DNA of 20,553 bases from a virus. The translations under genes and the position numbers were made by a program. This document shows, in pieces, positions 7,516 to 13,001 of this stretch. The first letter of the stretch is position 1. Each line of letters starts with the position of its first letter. Location of the stretch: the IMG/VR virus record IMGVR_UViG_3300022752_000475, positions 1-20,553 of that record, one strand, 5' to 3'. The notes beneath the pieces are model-generated. The model was given only the letters and a program-made list of their open reading frames with translations. It was not told the DNA's origin and ran no database searches.

Positions 7516-7542
7516 CTCTCCTCGTTACTGAGGGGAGGAGAG
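7516..7542. repeat. 8-bp inverted repeat (hairpin) after the 31-aa gene
   Basis: CTCTCCTC at 7516-7523 pairs exactly with GAGGAGAG at 7535-7542 around an 11-base loop. It follows the stop of the 31-aa gene by 11 bases. No T-run follows on either strand, so it is not a classic intrinsic terminator; it may be a processing or stabilising hairpin. Confidence 0.45.
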
Positions 7543-7614
7543 GTCAAACTCGATAGAGATGGCCTACAAACGGCAGCGCAGCGATGCGCGAATGAAATAA
7601 GAAAGGCACACGAT

Positions 7615-7794
7615 ATGAAATATAAAGTGAGGGACATGGAAAGCGGTAAGGAATATATTTGGTCGATAAGGCAAATGATAAGCGAAATCAATAGGGACAG
7701 ATCGGATACTTGGCTGCCTTATGATGCGAGCGATTGGATAGAGGGTTGGAAGCATTGGGTAGAGGGTGAGGCGTTTGAGATTGTTAGCAGATAG
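7615..7794 (+). CDS. Hypothetical protein, 59 aa
   Basis: ATG at 7615 has AAAGG eight bases upstream. The product is MKYKVRDMESGKEYIWSIRQ, then a middle with INRDRSDTWLPYDASDWIEG and an end HWVEGEAFEIVSR. The composition is that of a small soluble, folded protein with four Trp residues. No family recognised. It lies 17 bases before the next start, in the same direction. Confidence 0.65.
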   Translation: MKYKVRDMESGKEYIWSIRQMISEINRDRSDTWLPYDASDWIEGWKHWVEGEAFEIVSR

Positions 7795-7811
7795 CCCACC
7801 AAGGAGAACAC

Positions 7812-7988
7812 ATGACACACCCTAAGCAATTAGATGAAGCTGGAATTACTGAAAGTTATCTTAAAAAGCTGGCCAAGAAGGAGGGCGTATCTTATAAGAA
7901 AGCCTTGCAGATAGCTATGGAACAATGGGGAGAGTATTCCCTAAGGCTGATTAACAAGATTGTCGGGGAGGAAATTAAGACAAGATAA
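7812..7988 (+). CDS. Hypothetical protein, 58 aa
   Basis: AAGGAG five bases before ATG 7812 is a near-perfect ribosome binding site. The product is helical and basic: MTHPKQLDEAGITESYLKKL, then AKKEGVSYKKALQIAMEQWG, with end IVGEEIKTR. The layout (helix, short turn GVSYKKA, helix) could be a small ribbon-helix-helix-like or helix-turn-helix-like DNA binder, but no defined motif can be claimed. Confidence 0.7.
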   Translation: MTHPKQLDEAGITESYLKKLAKKEGVSYKKALQIAMEQWGEYSLRLINKIVGEEIKTR

Positions 7989-8102
7989 CAAACCCGCCAA
8001 GGGTTCAAACCCCACCGGCTTCGCGCTTGCCTATAAACGGCAGCGCAGGCAATCCGTCTTTACAAACAGAAGCATAGCACCCTATAAGGACAACATAAAA
8101 AA

Positions 8103-8285
8103 ATGACAGAAGATGAAATTATCAAAGCCTACCTTTCGCGCCTAGGTAAGAAAGGCGGGAGCGTCAAAGGATCTTGCAAGGCTCGCAAGCTTTCGCGGGA
8201 GCATTACCAAACGGTAGCGCAGGCACAACGGGAGCGTTGGCAAAAGTGGCGGACCGAAAACGGTAGGCCAGCCAACAAACGGTAG
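8103..8285 (+). CDS. Small basic protein, 60 aa
   Basis: ATG 8103 lies twelve bases after AAGGA. The product begins MTEDEIIKAYLSRLGKKGGS and continues with basic segments KGSCKARKLSREHYQTVAQA and ERWQKWRTENGRPANKR. A small basic helical protein of this kind is often seen in phages; nucleic-acid binding is likely but not shown. Its coding sequence carries one copy of the 14-bp repeat, and its last codons begin another. It is the last rightward gene before the convergence with the HNH gene. Confidence 0.7.
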   Translation: MTEDEIIKAYLSRLGKKGGSVKGSCKARKLSREHYQTVAQAQRERWQKWRTENGRPANKR

Positions 8286-8330
8286 CGTAGCCTTTCGCGG
8301 GAGCGTTAGCCCTATGAGGGGTGTGTAGAA

Positions 8331-8347
8331 TAGCCCTATAAGGGCTA
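8331..8347. repeat. Palindrome TAGCCCT-ATA-AGGGCTA in the convergent gap
   Basis: Seven-base arms pair exactly around a three-base loop in the 154-base gap between the rightward 60-aa gene and the leftward HNH gene. A degenerate relative (CCCTATGAGGGG) lies at 8311-8321. The position between convergent genes suits a bidirectional terminator, but neither strand has a T-run after it, so termination would need a factor or the site may do something else. Confidence 0.45.
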
Positions 8348-8439
8348 TATAAACGGCAGTCTAGCGACCGATAGATATGCAACAGGCTTGATTGCCTAAT
8401 GGATTTGGAGTTGGCCTTGGTTTTGGTTTAGGCTTTTCT

Positions 8440-9144
8440 TTAGTTTGCTTGCTCATCGCACCTTGGTACAACACGCCTGGAGTGAGATCCAGTAATAATT
8501 TTCTTTGGGCTGATTCCAAACTTTTGATTCTTACTGGCAACAGATTTAGATATTAGCTCCAAAGTTTCTGGCAATAGTTTTTTACCCGATTTAGATGAGT
8601 TGCATCCAACACAACAAGCAACAAGATTATCTGCGGTGTCTTCGCCACCTTCTATTTTTGGTATGATGTGATCGCACACTATTTTGATGTCATCTTCGGA
8701 TGGTGTCCTTCCGCAATACTGACACCTGCATCCATCCCTATTGAATATCAAAAATTGGTCGCCCTTGGATCTCTTGTCTGACCTAATGCTTGCACATTTT
8801 GGTGAGCATGTTGCGGCAGAGAAAACCTTGTGAGTAATGTCTGCTCCACATTCAGAACAGAATCTTGCCACTTTGGGCATGTCTTGGGGCTTGCCAATGC
8901 TTTTGCATAGCTTACAAAATTTATTATAACCCCTCTTGCTTGACCTATCTATGCTAAATTTTGATACTTCCTTAAACTCTCCACAACACCTGCATTCTAT
9001 CAAATTCAGGCCATAATTGCCTTGTGGCTCTTCTCTCAATATGGAGCTGTTCATAGAGATTGAGCCTACGCGACCCATTTCTTGGTTCAAAACCCCGTAT
9101 AAACGATCCTGAAGCGATTGTGTGCGGTTTAGATGGGTAGTCAC
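8440..9144 (-). CDS. HNH endonuclease with several zinc-binding Cys pairs
   Basis: The HNH core is at residues about 132-188: CRCQYCGRTP (C141, C144), VCDHIIPKIEGG (D158, H159), DNLVACCVGCNSSKSGKK (N173, C178, C181, N182). Before it come three Cys pairs, CRCCG (51-54), CKLC (77-80) and CSECG (96-99), and C113/C117, so the N-terminal half looks like zinc ribbons that bind DNA. The longest frame starts at GTG 9144; ATG codons at residues 23 and 31 are alternative starts. Such stand-alone HNH genes are usually free-standing homing endonucleases in phages. It sits where rightward and leftward transcription meet, which fits insertion of a mobile gene. Confidence 0.85.
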   Translation of the reverse strand: MTTHLNRTQSLQDRLYGVLNQEMGRVGSISMNSSILREEPQGNYGLNLIECRCCGEFKEVSKFSIDRSSKRGYNKFCKLCKSIGKPQDMPKVARFCSECGADITHKVFSAATCSPKCASIRSDKRSKGDQFLIFNRDGCRCQYCGRTPSEDDIKIVCDHIIPKIEGGEDTADNLVACCVGCNSSKSGKKLLPETLELISKSVASKNQKFGISPKKIITGSHSRRVVPRCDEQAN

Positions 9145-9153
9145 AGCTCGCTT

Positions 9154-9390
9154 TTACCAGTTCTTGCAGCTCCAATGCCTAGCTGTCAGCTTGCTTGGGG
9201 GCTTGGAATCGCACTGATGCCTAGCTCTGAAGCTTTTACGGCGGTCTGGATTACTCTTCTTGATGGTCATCTTGGGATCGCCATAGCGGATAGTCTTGCT
9301 TTCGCCGCCTTGGCACGCCCTTACTAAAAATTTCTTTGGTCCTCCAGGTGTCCTGCGAGGGCTGTTACAGGGTAAATCTTGTGTACTCAT
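9154..9390 (-). CDS. Conserved small basic phage protein, 78 aa (KSNPDRRKSFRARH type)
   Basis: ATG 9390 overlaps the stop of the upstream gene (ATGA). Contains CNSPRRTPGGPKKFLVRAC (8-26), KTIRYGDPKMTIKKSNPDRR (32-51), KSFRARHQCD and a C-terminal LTARHWSCKNW. I recall the pattern 'KxxNPxRRKSFRARHxCDxxxxKxTARYWSCKxW' from many phage proteins, also as a domain fused to larger phage structural or protease-type proteins, of unknown function (possibly the DUF6321 family; name not checked). Basic, with four Cys. The HNH gene starts ten bases downstream. Confidence 0.85.
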   Translation of the reverse strand: MSTQDLPCNSPRRTPGGPKKFLVRACQGGESKTIRYGDPKMTIKKSNPDRRKSFRARHQCDSKPPSKLTARHWSCKNW

Positions 9391-9665
9391 TGGTCATCTA
9401 CCTCATCTTGGTCCCAAACGTCAGGAATCGAGTCTTGGAGCGATTGGAGTGCCTTCTGGTGGCTTTCAAAGAAGCCTGACAGCCTCTTGACCTGCTCGGT
9501 AAGGCTGTTCCACTGCACTTCGAAGACTTCATAGGAGCAGTTAGCATTCATATCGTCTACCAATTGGCCTAGCAAACGTAGCACGCCATGCAACTGGGCG
9601 TTCTCACGTTGAAGCAGGCCAATGAACTTGTGCGCTACCTTCAACTGCTCCCTATCGTGGTTCAA
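9387..9665 (-). CDS. Hypothetical helical protein, 92 aa (TTG start uncertain)
   Basis: The longest frame starts at TTG 9663-9665 and overlaps the end of the upstream gene by 14 bases; a TTG eight codons later, with GGGAG just before it, is another option. The product is helical with heptad-like patterns (FIGLLQRENAQLHGVLRLLG and VQWNSLTEQVKRLSGFFESH) and an acidic end, so a coiled-coil is likely. No family recognised. The stop overlaps the next gene. Confidence 0.7.
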   Translation of the reverse strand: MNHDREQLKVAHKFIGLLQRENAQLHGVLRLLGQLVDDMNANCSYEVFEVQWNSLTEQVKRLSGFFESHQKALQSLQDSIPDVWDQDEVDDQ

Positions 9666-9795
9666 ACCCGCCCTTCTTGGCCTTCATTAGCCTCCACACC
9701 TTGGGGCTGATGGTGCTTTTAGATTTAGGACGGCTAGTGCCAGCCTTACGGCGAGCGTTGATATTCGCATACAAACCAGGCTTACTCTTGTTCAT
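9652..9795 (-). CDS. Small basic phage protein, 47 aa (KPGLYANINARRKAG type)
   Basis: Product MNKSKPGLYANINARRKAGT, then SRPKSKSTISPKVWRLMKAK and end KGGFEPR. The segment 'KPGLYANIxAxRxR' is one I recall from very many phage small proteins (as KPGLYANIHAKRKRI). The frame extends to an ATG at 9909, but the added 38 residues are a Trp/Gly-rich low-complexity run read from a GGCTGG-repeat stretch, so I place the start at ATG 9795. A possible promoter ends six bases upstream of this ATG. Function unknown, basic. Confidence 0.75.
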   Translation of the reverse strand: MNKSKPGLYANINARRKAGTSRPKSKSTISPKVWRLMKAKKGGFEPR

Positions 9796-9801
9796 TTCAC
9801 G

Positions 9802-9831
9802 ATTGTACCACACCCACCACCTGATAACCAA
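9802..9831 (-). promoter_or_regulatory. Possible promoter before the KPGLYANI gene
   Basis: On the minus strand TTGGTT (9826-9831) and TACAAT (9802-9807) are 18 bases apart, and TGG before the -10 gives an extended -10 (TGN). Transcription would begin near the ATG at 9795, giving an almost leaderless message. Match quality is fair, so this is tentative. Confidence 0.25.
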
Positions 9832-9909
9832 CTTCGTTCCTTGGCAGGTGTGAGCGTGTCCAGCCAACCCAACCAGCCCAGCCCAGCCCTGCCAGCCCTG
9901 TTTGTTCAT

Positions 9910-10052
9910 TTAGGAGAACGCTACGGAAATAGCGTAGCGTAGTAGGGACAGGACGGACTAAGGAGTCCTGTTCCTACTTTTCCTTCGCGAATTATTCCTT
10001 ATATATATAAGGAGTCTGACTGCTCAAGGAATGATAGTGTTTTGAAAGTGGA
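9910..10052. promoter_or_regulatory. Intergenic block with three consecutive inverted repeats
   Basis: Between the RecA-like ATPase gene and the next small gene. IR1: GCTACG 9920-9925 with CGTAGC 9933-9938 (7-base loop). IR2: GTAGGGACAGGAC 9942-9954 with GTCCTGTTCCTAC 9965-9977 (13 bp with one G-U, 10-base loop), followed on the + strand by TTTT and then CCTT. IR3: perfect 18-bp AT-rich palindrome 9996-10013 (TCC, TTATATATATAA, GGA). IR2 could end transcription from the right strand, but no rightward genes lie upstream of it. For the leftward operon it forms a strong RNA hairpin without T-run. Confidence 0.6.
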
Positions 10053-11066
10053 TTAGAAAGTGGTCTGATTGGCAATATACAAGCCGCTGTCAGACAATAT
10101 CTTGTTAGCTTTATGAAGGCGTTTTAGATAGCGATAAAAGGTACTTTCCGATACTTCCAACTTTTCAATGATATGACGACATAAATCACCAGCTTGCCAC
10201 TGCTTGCTACCCATCTCAGTTAAGAACCTTTTATCGTCAACAGCCTTGTGTGCGCCTGGTTTCTTTAGCTTGTCGGGGTTGAGTGCAAAGTTGGCTTGGA
10301 ACAGCGGGTAATGCCACTGGACTACAAAGCTATCTACTGGCGGGAAGTTACGCAGCGTGATGTCACAAGTGTAAGTCTTCTCATCCTCCTCGTGGGCAGT
10401 CAGAACGACCAGCGTATCTGGATTACGGGCGAACACGCCCGACCCACTGAAGCGGTCAATCGACTCCGCACCCGACTTGTTACCCTTGCTGAAGTGGTGC
10501 GACAGGATAATCGACAGATTGTGGCGGGTCGCTAGGTACTCAAACTCATTCATCAAACTTGACATATCGCCTGCGCTGTTCTCATCTCTCTCGCCCATCA
10601 GCATGTAGTTAGGGTCAAGTATGATCGCTTGGTATCCCTTACCTTCAATCTGCTTCTCGATCATAGGACGGATGAGAGTCAAGTCGGCAGCGTGACCTCG
10701 GAGCGTCCAGACATCAAAGTCATCTGCCTTATCCTCTAGTCCTTTGGCCTTGATAACATCAGCTAACCGATTGCGGAATGACCATTCTTGTATCTCGAAA
10801 TTGATAAACAACACCCGCGACATCTTGCACTGTTGCCCCCACCAAGGCACACCAGCATGTAACGAAAGGGCTAAGTCGATTAGACTCCAACTCTTAAACG
10901 CCTTGCTACCTCCACCCAGCAACATCTTCCCGCCTCTGTGCAGCATTCCCTCAATTAACGTCTCTGGTGCGGGTAGGTCTTCCTTAACAAGTTGTGCATA
11001 AGATTTGATCGGCGGCCACTCGTCCGTCTTCGGTTTGATACCAAGTGCTACTGCTGGCTCTATCAT
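10053..11066 (-). CDS. RecA-like (AAA_25/RepA-type) ATPase, likely replicative helicase or helicase loader
   Basis: Start set to ATG 11066 because AAAGGAGG lies four bases upstream and the ATG overlaps the primase stop; seven codons are open before it. In the 337-residue product, Walker A is GGGSKAFKS (51-59), typical of the AAA_25/RepA group; a segment LFINFEIQE (87-95); Walker B AIILD (147-151); SHHFSKG (189-195) and SGSGVFARNPDTLVVLTA (207-224). The C-terminal 60 residues (WQAGDLCRHIIEKLEVSEST) look like a winged helix. It is coupled to an AEP primase gene, as primase-helicase pairs in phage replication modules. Whether it unwinds DNA itself or loads a host helicase is not clear. Confidence 0.9.
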   Translation of the reverse strand: MIEPAVALGIKPKTDEWPPIKSYAQLVKEDLPAPETLIEGMLHRGGKMLLGGGSKAFKSWSLIDLALSLHAGVPWWGQQCKMSRVLFINFEIQEWSFRNRLADVIKAKGLEDKADDFDVWTLRGHAADLTLIRPMIEKQIEGKGYQAIILDPNYMLMGERDENSAGDMSSLMNEFEYLATRHNLSIILSHHFSKGNKSGAESIDRFSGSGVFARNPDTLVVLTAHEEDEKTYTCDITLRNFPPVDSFVVQWHYPLFQANFALNPDKLKKPGAHKAVDDKRFLTEMGSKQWQAGDLCRHIIEKLEVSESTFYRYLKRLHKANKILSDSGLYIANQTTF

Positions 11067-11995
11067 TTTCCTCCTTTGCAAAACCATAATAGGCTCTGCA
11101 TTTTGTCTTCTCTCTTTGCCCCAGGAATCCTAACGGGTTGGCTGGGTTTGAATGTTGCAGGATCGCATCCTAAAGGAATAAGAAAAGCTTTTAACTGTTC
11201 CACCCATTCGCTCTTTGGTGGCATCTCAAACCAACCATGCAAGCTCTTTCCGCCAGTATTAACAACAGCGTGTAGCTTCATGCTGAACAAGTCACGCATC
11301 AATTGAAACACCGCGCCCATCTGTGGCTTTGTTAAAACATCCGACTCGACAACCAAGAAGATCCTATCCTCAACCGTATCGTTGGACCTACTGACTGTGC
11401 CTTGCTTGTAGGTCGCGCCAGTTGTGTACTGCCCAATCGGTTCATCCAGCTTCTTCCAATCGTAAGCTGTGCGGAAGTTCTGTGGATGCTTACCACTATC
11501 CGTCACGTTACCTATCCAGATGTTATCGACAGCGTTGAACAGCGACAGGAACAACTGATAGTCCTGCGCTGGATCGTCCAGCTTGGTCGGACTTTCCTCA
11601 AACATATCCGCCGTCTCCCAATTGTAGTGCGTGAGGTAGCGTTGCTTGTTTGACTCGGCAATCGTCTTAATCCTATCCAATACCTCTGAGTGCGGGTCTT
11701 TCTTAATGACCAACTTCGGTACGGCTGTGCCACCCGACATAATGTTTACTGGCTTGTAAAGAACATCGCTCGATATGGCTCGGCGCAGCTTGCGGTTAGC
11801 CTCATCACGATACGGCGTGCAGGAGGTATGCCAGCAGAAGATAGTCGGCGCGCCATCCACGAACACCGTTGTATCTCTGATGCGGGTATGGCTGGTATGT
11901 GCAGCCTCGCCTGGACACTTGCACAGCCCATGGTTCTCGGACTGCCAATCCACTTGGCCTACGATCTCTTCAGCTTGTCGTTGTGCGGGGGTCAT
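11063..11995 (-). CDS. AEP-superfamily (PrimPol-like) DNA primase with N-terminal zinc site
   Basis: An N-terminal zinc-ribbon-like part has C25, C27 (CKCPGEAAHT), then APTIFCWHTSC with C54, H56, C59, like CHC2-type primase zinc sites. The catalytic AEP region has FLVVESD at 213-219 (motif I, acidic residues E217 and D219), GGKSLHGWF at 248-256 (motif II, the S-x-H), and PVRIPGAKRED at 287-297 (basic motif III region). It would make primers for the phage replisome. ATG 11995 overlaps the stop of the nuclease gene and the stop overlaps the RecA-like ATPase start, so three replication/repair genes are tightly coupled. Length 310 residues; a separate helicase gene makes it a stand-alone primase. 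Confidence 0.85.
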   Translation of the reverse strand: MTPAQRQAEEIVGQVDWQSENHGLCKCPGEAAHTSHTRIRDTTVFVDGAPTIFCWHTSCTPYRDEANRKLRRAISSDVLYKPVNIMSGGTAVPKLVIKKDPHSEVLDRIKTIAESNKQRYLTHYNWETADMFEESPTKLDDPAQDYQLFLSLFNAVDNIWIGNVTDSGKHPQNFRTAYDWKKLDEPIGQYTTGATYKQGTVSRSNDTVEDRIFLVVESDVLTKPQMGAVFQLMRDLFSMKLHAVVNTGGKSLHGWFEMPPKSEWVEQLKAFLIPLGCDPATFKPSQPVRIPGAKREDKMQSLLWFCKGGK

Positions 11996-12573
11996 TTCCA
12001 GAACCTAAAAATTCTTGCCTCTTCGAGAGCCTTCATAATTATCGACGCATCGGCGTTATATCTTTTATCGTCTGAATCATTATTCTCATCACAGCATTCT
12101 ATCCTCGCCGACCTTCCGTTAAACTCATATCCAAAGCAACCACAAAAAGTGCATTGACAAAACATATAACCACAATCCCAACCACCGCACCCAGAAGAGC
12201 ATTCATACTGTCCAGAATTACCAGTCCAATCATTGATTGCGTGATTCTCGTAATCCTTGACACTACCCAAGATTGCAATTCTTTTGTGGAATCCAAACAT
12301 CTCAACCTTCCTTGAATCGTAATCAGATATGATTATATCTTTATTTGATGGTTTAATCTCAAGGTATAAATCCTTATCAAACATTCCGCTTTTAGGTATA
12401 AAGAAATCTGGCAAGTATTTTATTGTTTTCCCTCCATCCTTCATCTCGTAACCTTGTGGCTCATATTCAAAATCAATACCAAGACAATCCAGAAACACAG
12501 CCCACCTAGCCTCGTTCTTCGATCTGTACTTTATAGAATTATATTCAGTCTCTATCGCTTTTATTGTTTTCAT
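11992..12573 (-). CDS. PD-(D/E)XK-type nuclease with Cys-rich C-terminal domain
   Basis: Residues 15-80 show a nuclease core: YRSKNEARWAVFLDCLGIDF (E21), YEPQGYEM, YLPDFFIP (D56), DLYLEIKPSN (E72-x-K74). This 'SKxEARWAxFxD...YxPDF...LEIKP' arrangement occurs in many phage and bacterial restriction-like or VSR-like nucleases. After residue 120 comes an unusual cysteine-rich stretch: C125, C129, C134, C139, C141, C144, C146, then C160 and C161, likely a zinc-binding module. ATG 12573 lacks a strong ribosome binding site and overlaps a possible 27-codon frame. Upstream of the primase in the same operon, so a role in replication or repair is likely; it could also act on host DNA. Confidence 0.8.
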   Translation of the reverse strand: MKTIKAIETEYNSIKYRSKNEARWAVFLDCLGIDFEYEPQGYEMKDGGKTIKYLPDFFIPKSGMFDKDLYLEIKPSNKDIIISDYDSRKVEMFGFHKRIAILGSVKDYENHAINDWTGNSGQYECSSGCGGWDCGYMFCQCTFCGCFGYEFNGRSARIECCDENNDSDDKRYNADASIIMKALEEARIFRFWK

Positions 12574-12653
12574 AATAGAAATTCAAACTGGCTCTGATTC
12601 AAGGGGTAGACACACTGAGGAAACGCCCGATGCAAGATCTCCTTGCATACCAC
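12570..12653 (-). CDS. Possible 27-aa peptide upstream of the nuclease gene
   Basis: GTG at 12653 begins a frame whose product is MVCKEILHRAFPQCVYPLNQ plus SQFEFLL; its TGA overlaps the ATG of the nuclease gene (ATGA), as elsewhere in this operon. AAGGAG is inside the frame near a TTG at codon 7, giving an alternative start. The same DNA forms a hairpin (ATGCAAG 12630-12636 with CTTGCAT 12642-12648). The coupling is the main support; it may instead be a structured leader. Confidence 0.35.
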   Translation of the reverse strand: MVCKEILHRAFPQCVYPLNQSQFEFLL

Positions 12654-12665
12654 AACGCCAGTTAG

Positions 12666-13001
12666 TTATTTGTTCTTTAAAGCCTCCAATACCTTGTCAA
12701 CCTTCTCCACCGATTGCCAAGGCAAAATGGTGTGTCTGCACCTAGGGCATCTTTCTAAGTCAAGGTCTTTAATAGTTTCCCCGCCTATGTGGTAGTCCTC
12801 GACTATTGCCTCATAAGTTCCTTTCCAGCATTCGGCACACAAACCTTTAGGCGGGAGCATCCCATTCTCCATGGCAAGCTCGTCCATTCCTTTTAACATT
12901 CTGTCGGAGATGTCGGAAGGTCCGTCCTCAAGCCAGCAATCGTCTTGGGTTACGCAAAGGGTGTAAGTTTCCTCGCCCCAACGGAACTTTACTTTGTTCA
13001 T
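12666..13001 (-). CDS. Small zinc-finger-like protein, 111 aa
   Basis: ATG 13001 is chosen because GGAGGAGAAG lies immediately upstream and it overlaps the glycosyltransferase stop (ATGA); the frame is open to 13082. Two CxxC pairs, CAECW (C55, C58) and CPRCRH (C85, C88), about 27 residues apart, form a probable zinc ribbon. The N-terminal part (VKFRWGEETYTLCVTQDDCW) looks like a small beta fold. Function unknown; a nucleic-acid or protein-binding adaptor is possible. Confidence 0.75.
   Translation of the reverse strand: MNKVKFRWGEETYTLCVTQDDCWLEDGPSDISDRMLKGMDELAMENGMLPPKGLCAECWKGTYEAIVEDYHIGGETIKDLDLERCPRCRHTILPWQSVEKVDKVLEALKNK

Larger units (their letters stand above)
7568..8364 (+). repeat. 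Five dispersed copies of a 14-bp repeat AAACGGYAGCGYAG
   Basis: Copies at 7568-7581 and 8035-8048 (identical, AAACGGCAGCGCAG), 8209-8222 (AAACGGTAGCGCAG), 8277-8290 (AAACGGTAGCGTAG) and 8351-8364 (AAACGGCAGTCTAG, two changes), all in the same orientation. Three copies lie between genes and two inside or at the end of the 60-aa gene. A second motif, TTTCGCGGGAGCRTTA, is present at about 8191 and 8293, and CCCTATRAGG at about 8083, 8310 and 8334. I saw no similarly dense set of these motifs elsewhere in the window. Role unknown. Confidence 0.7.

Noticed and set aside
7559-7600. 13-codon frame MAYKRQRSDARMK over the first 14-bp repeat
   Set aside because: Too short, with no overlap coupling; the repeat itself explains the codons.
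7989-8030. T-arm-like GGGTTCAAACCCC at about 8001-8013 suggesting a rightward tRNA
   Set aside because: No matching acceptor, D-arm or anticodon arm could be found upstream; probably chance, as the sequence is also a simple palindrome.
7568-8364. CRISPR array
   Set aside because: Repeats are only 14 bp, irregularly spaced and partly inside a coding region; no cas genes in the window.
9796-9909. Extra 38 N-terminal codons of the KPGLYANI gene from ATG 9909
   Set aside because: Encode a Trp/Gly-rich run from a GGCTGG-repeat stretch with no ribosome binding site; the second ATG matches the typical family start.
11690-12157. 155-codon + strand frame antisense to primase and nuclease
   Set aside because: Overlaps two coupled, motif-supported genes on the other strand.
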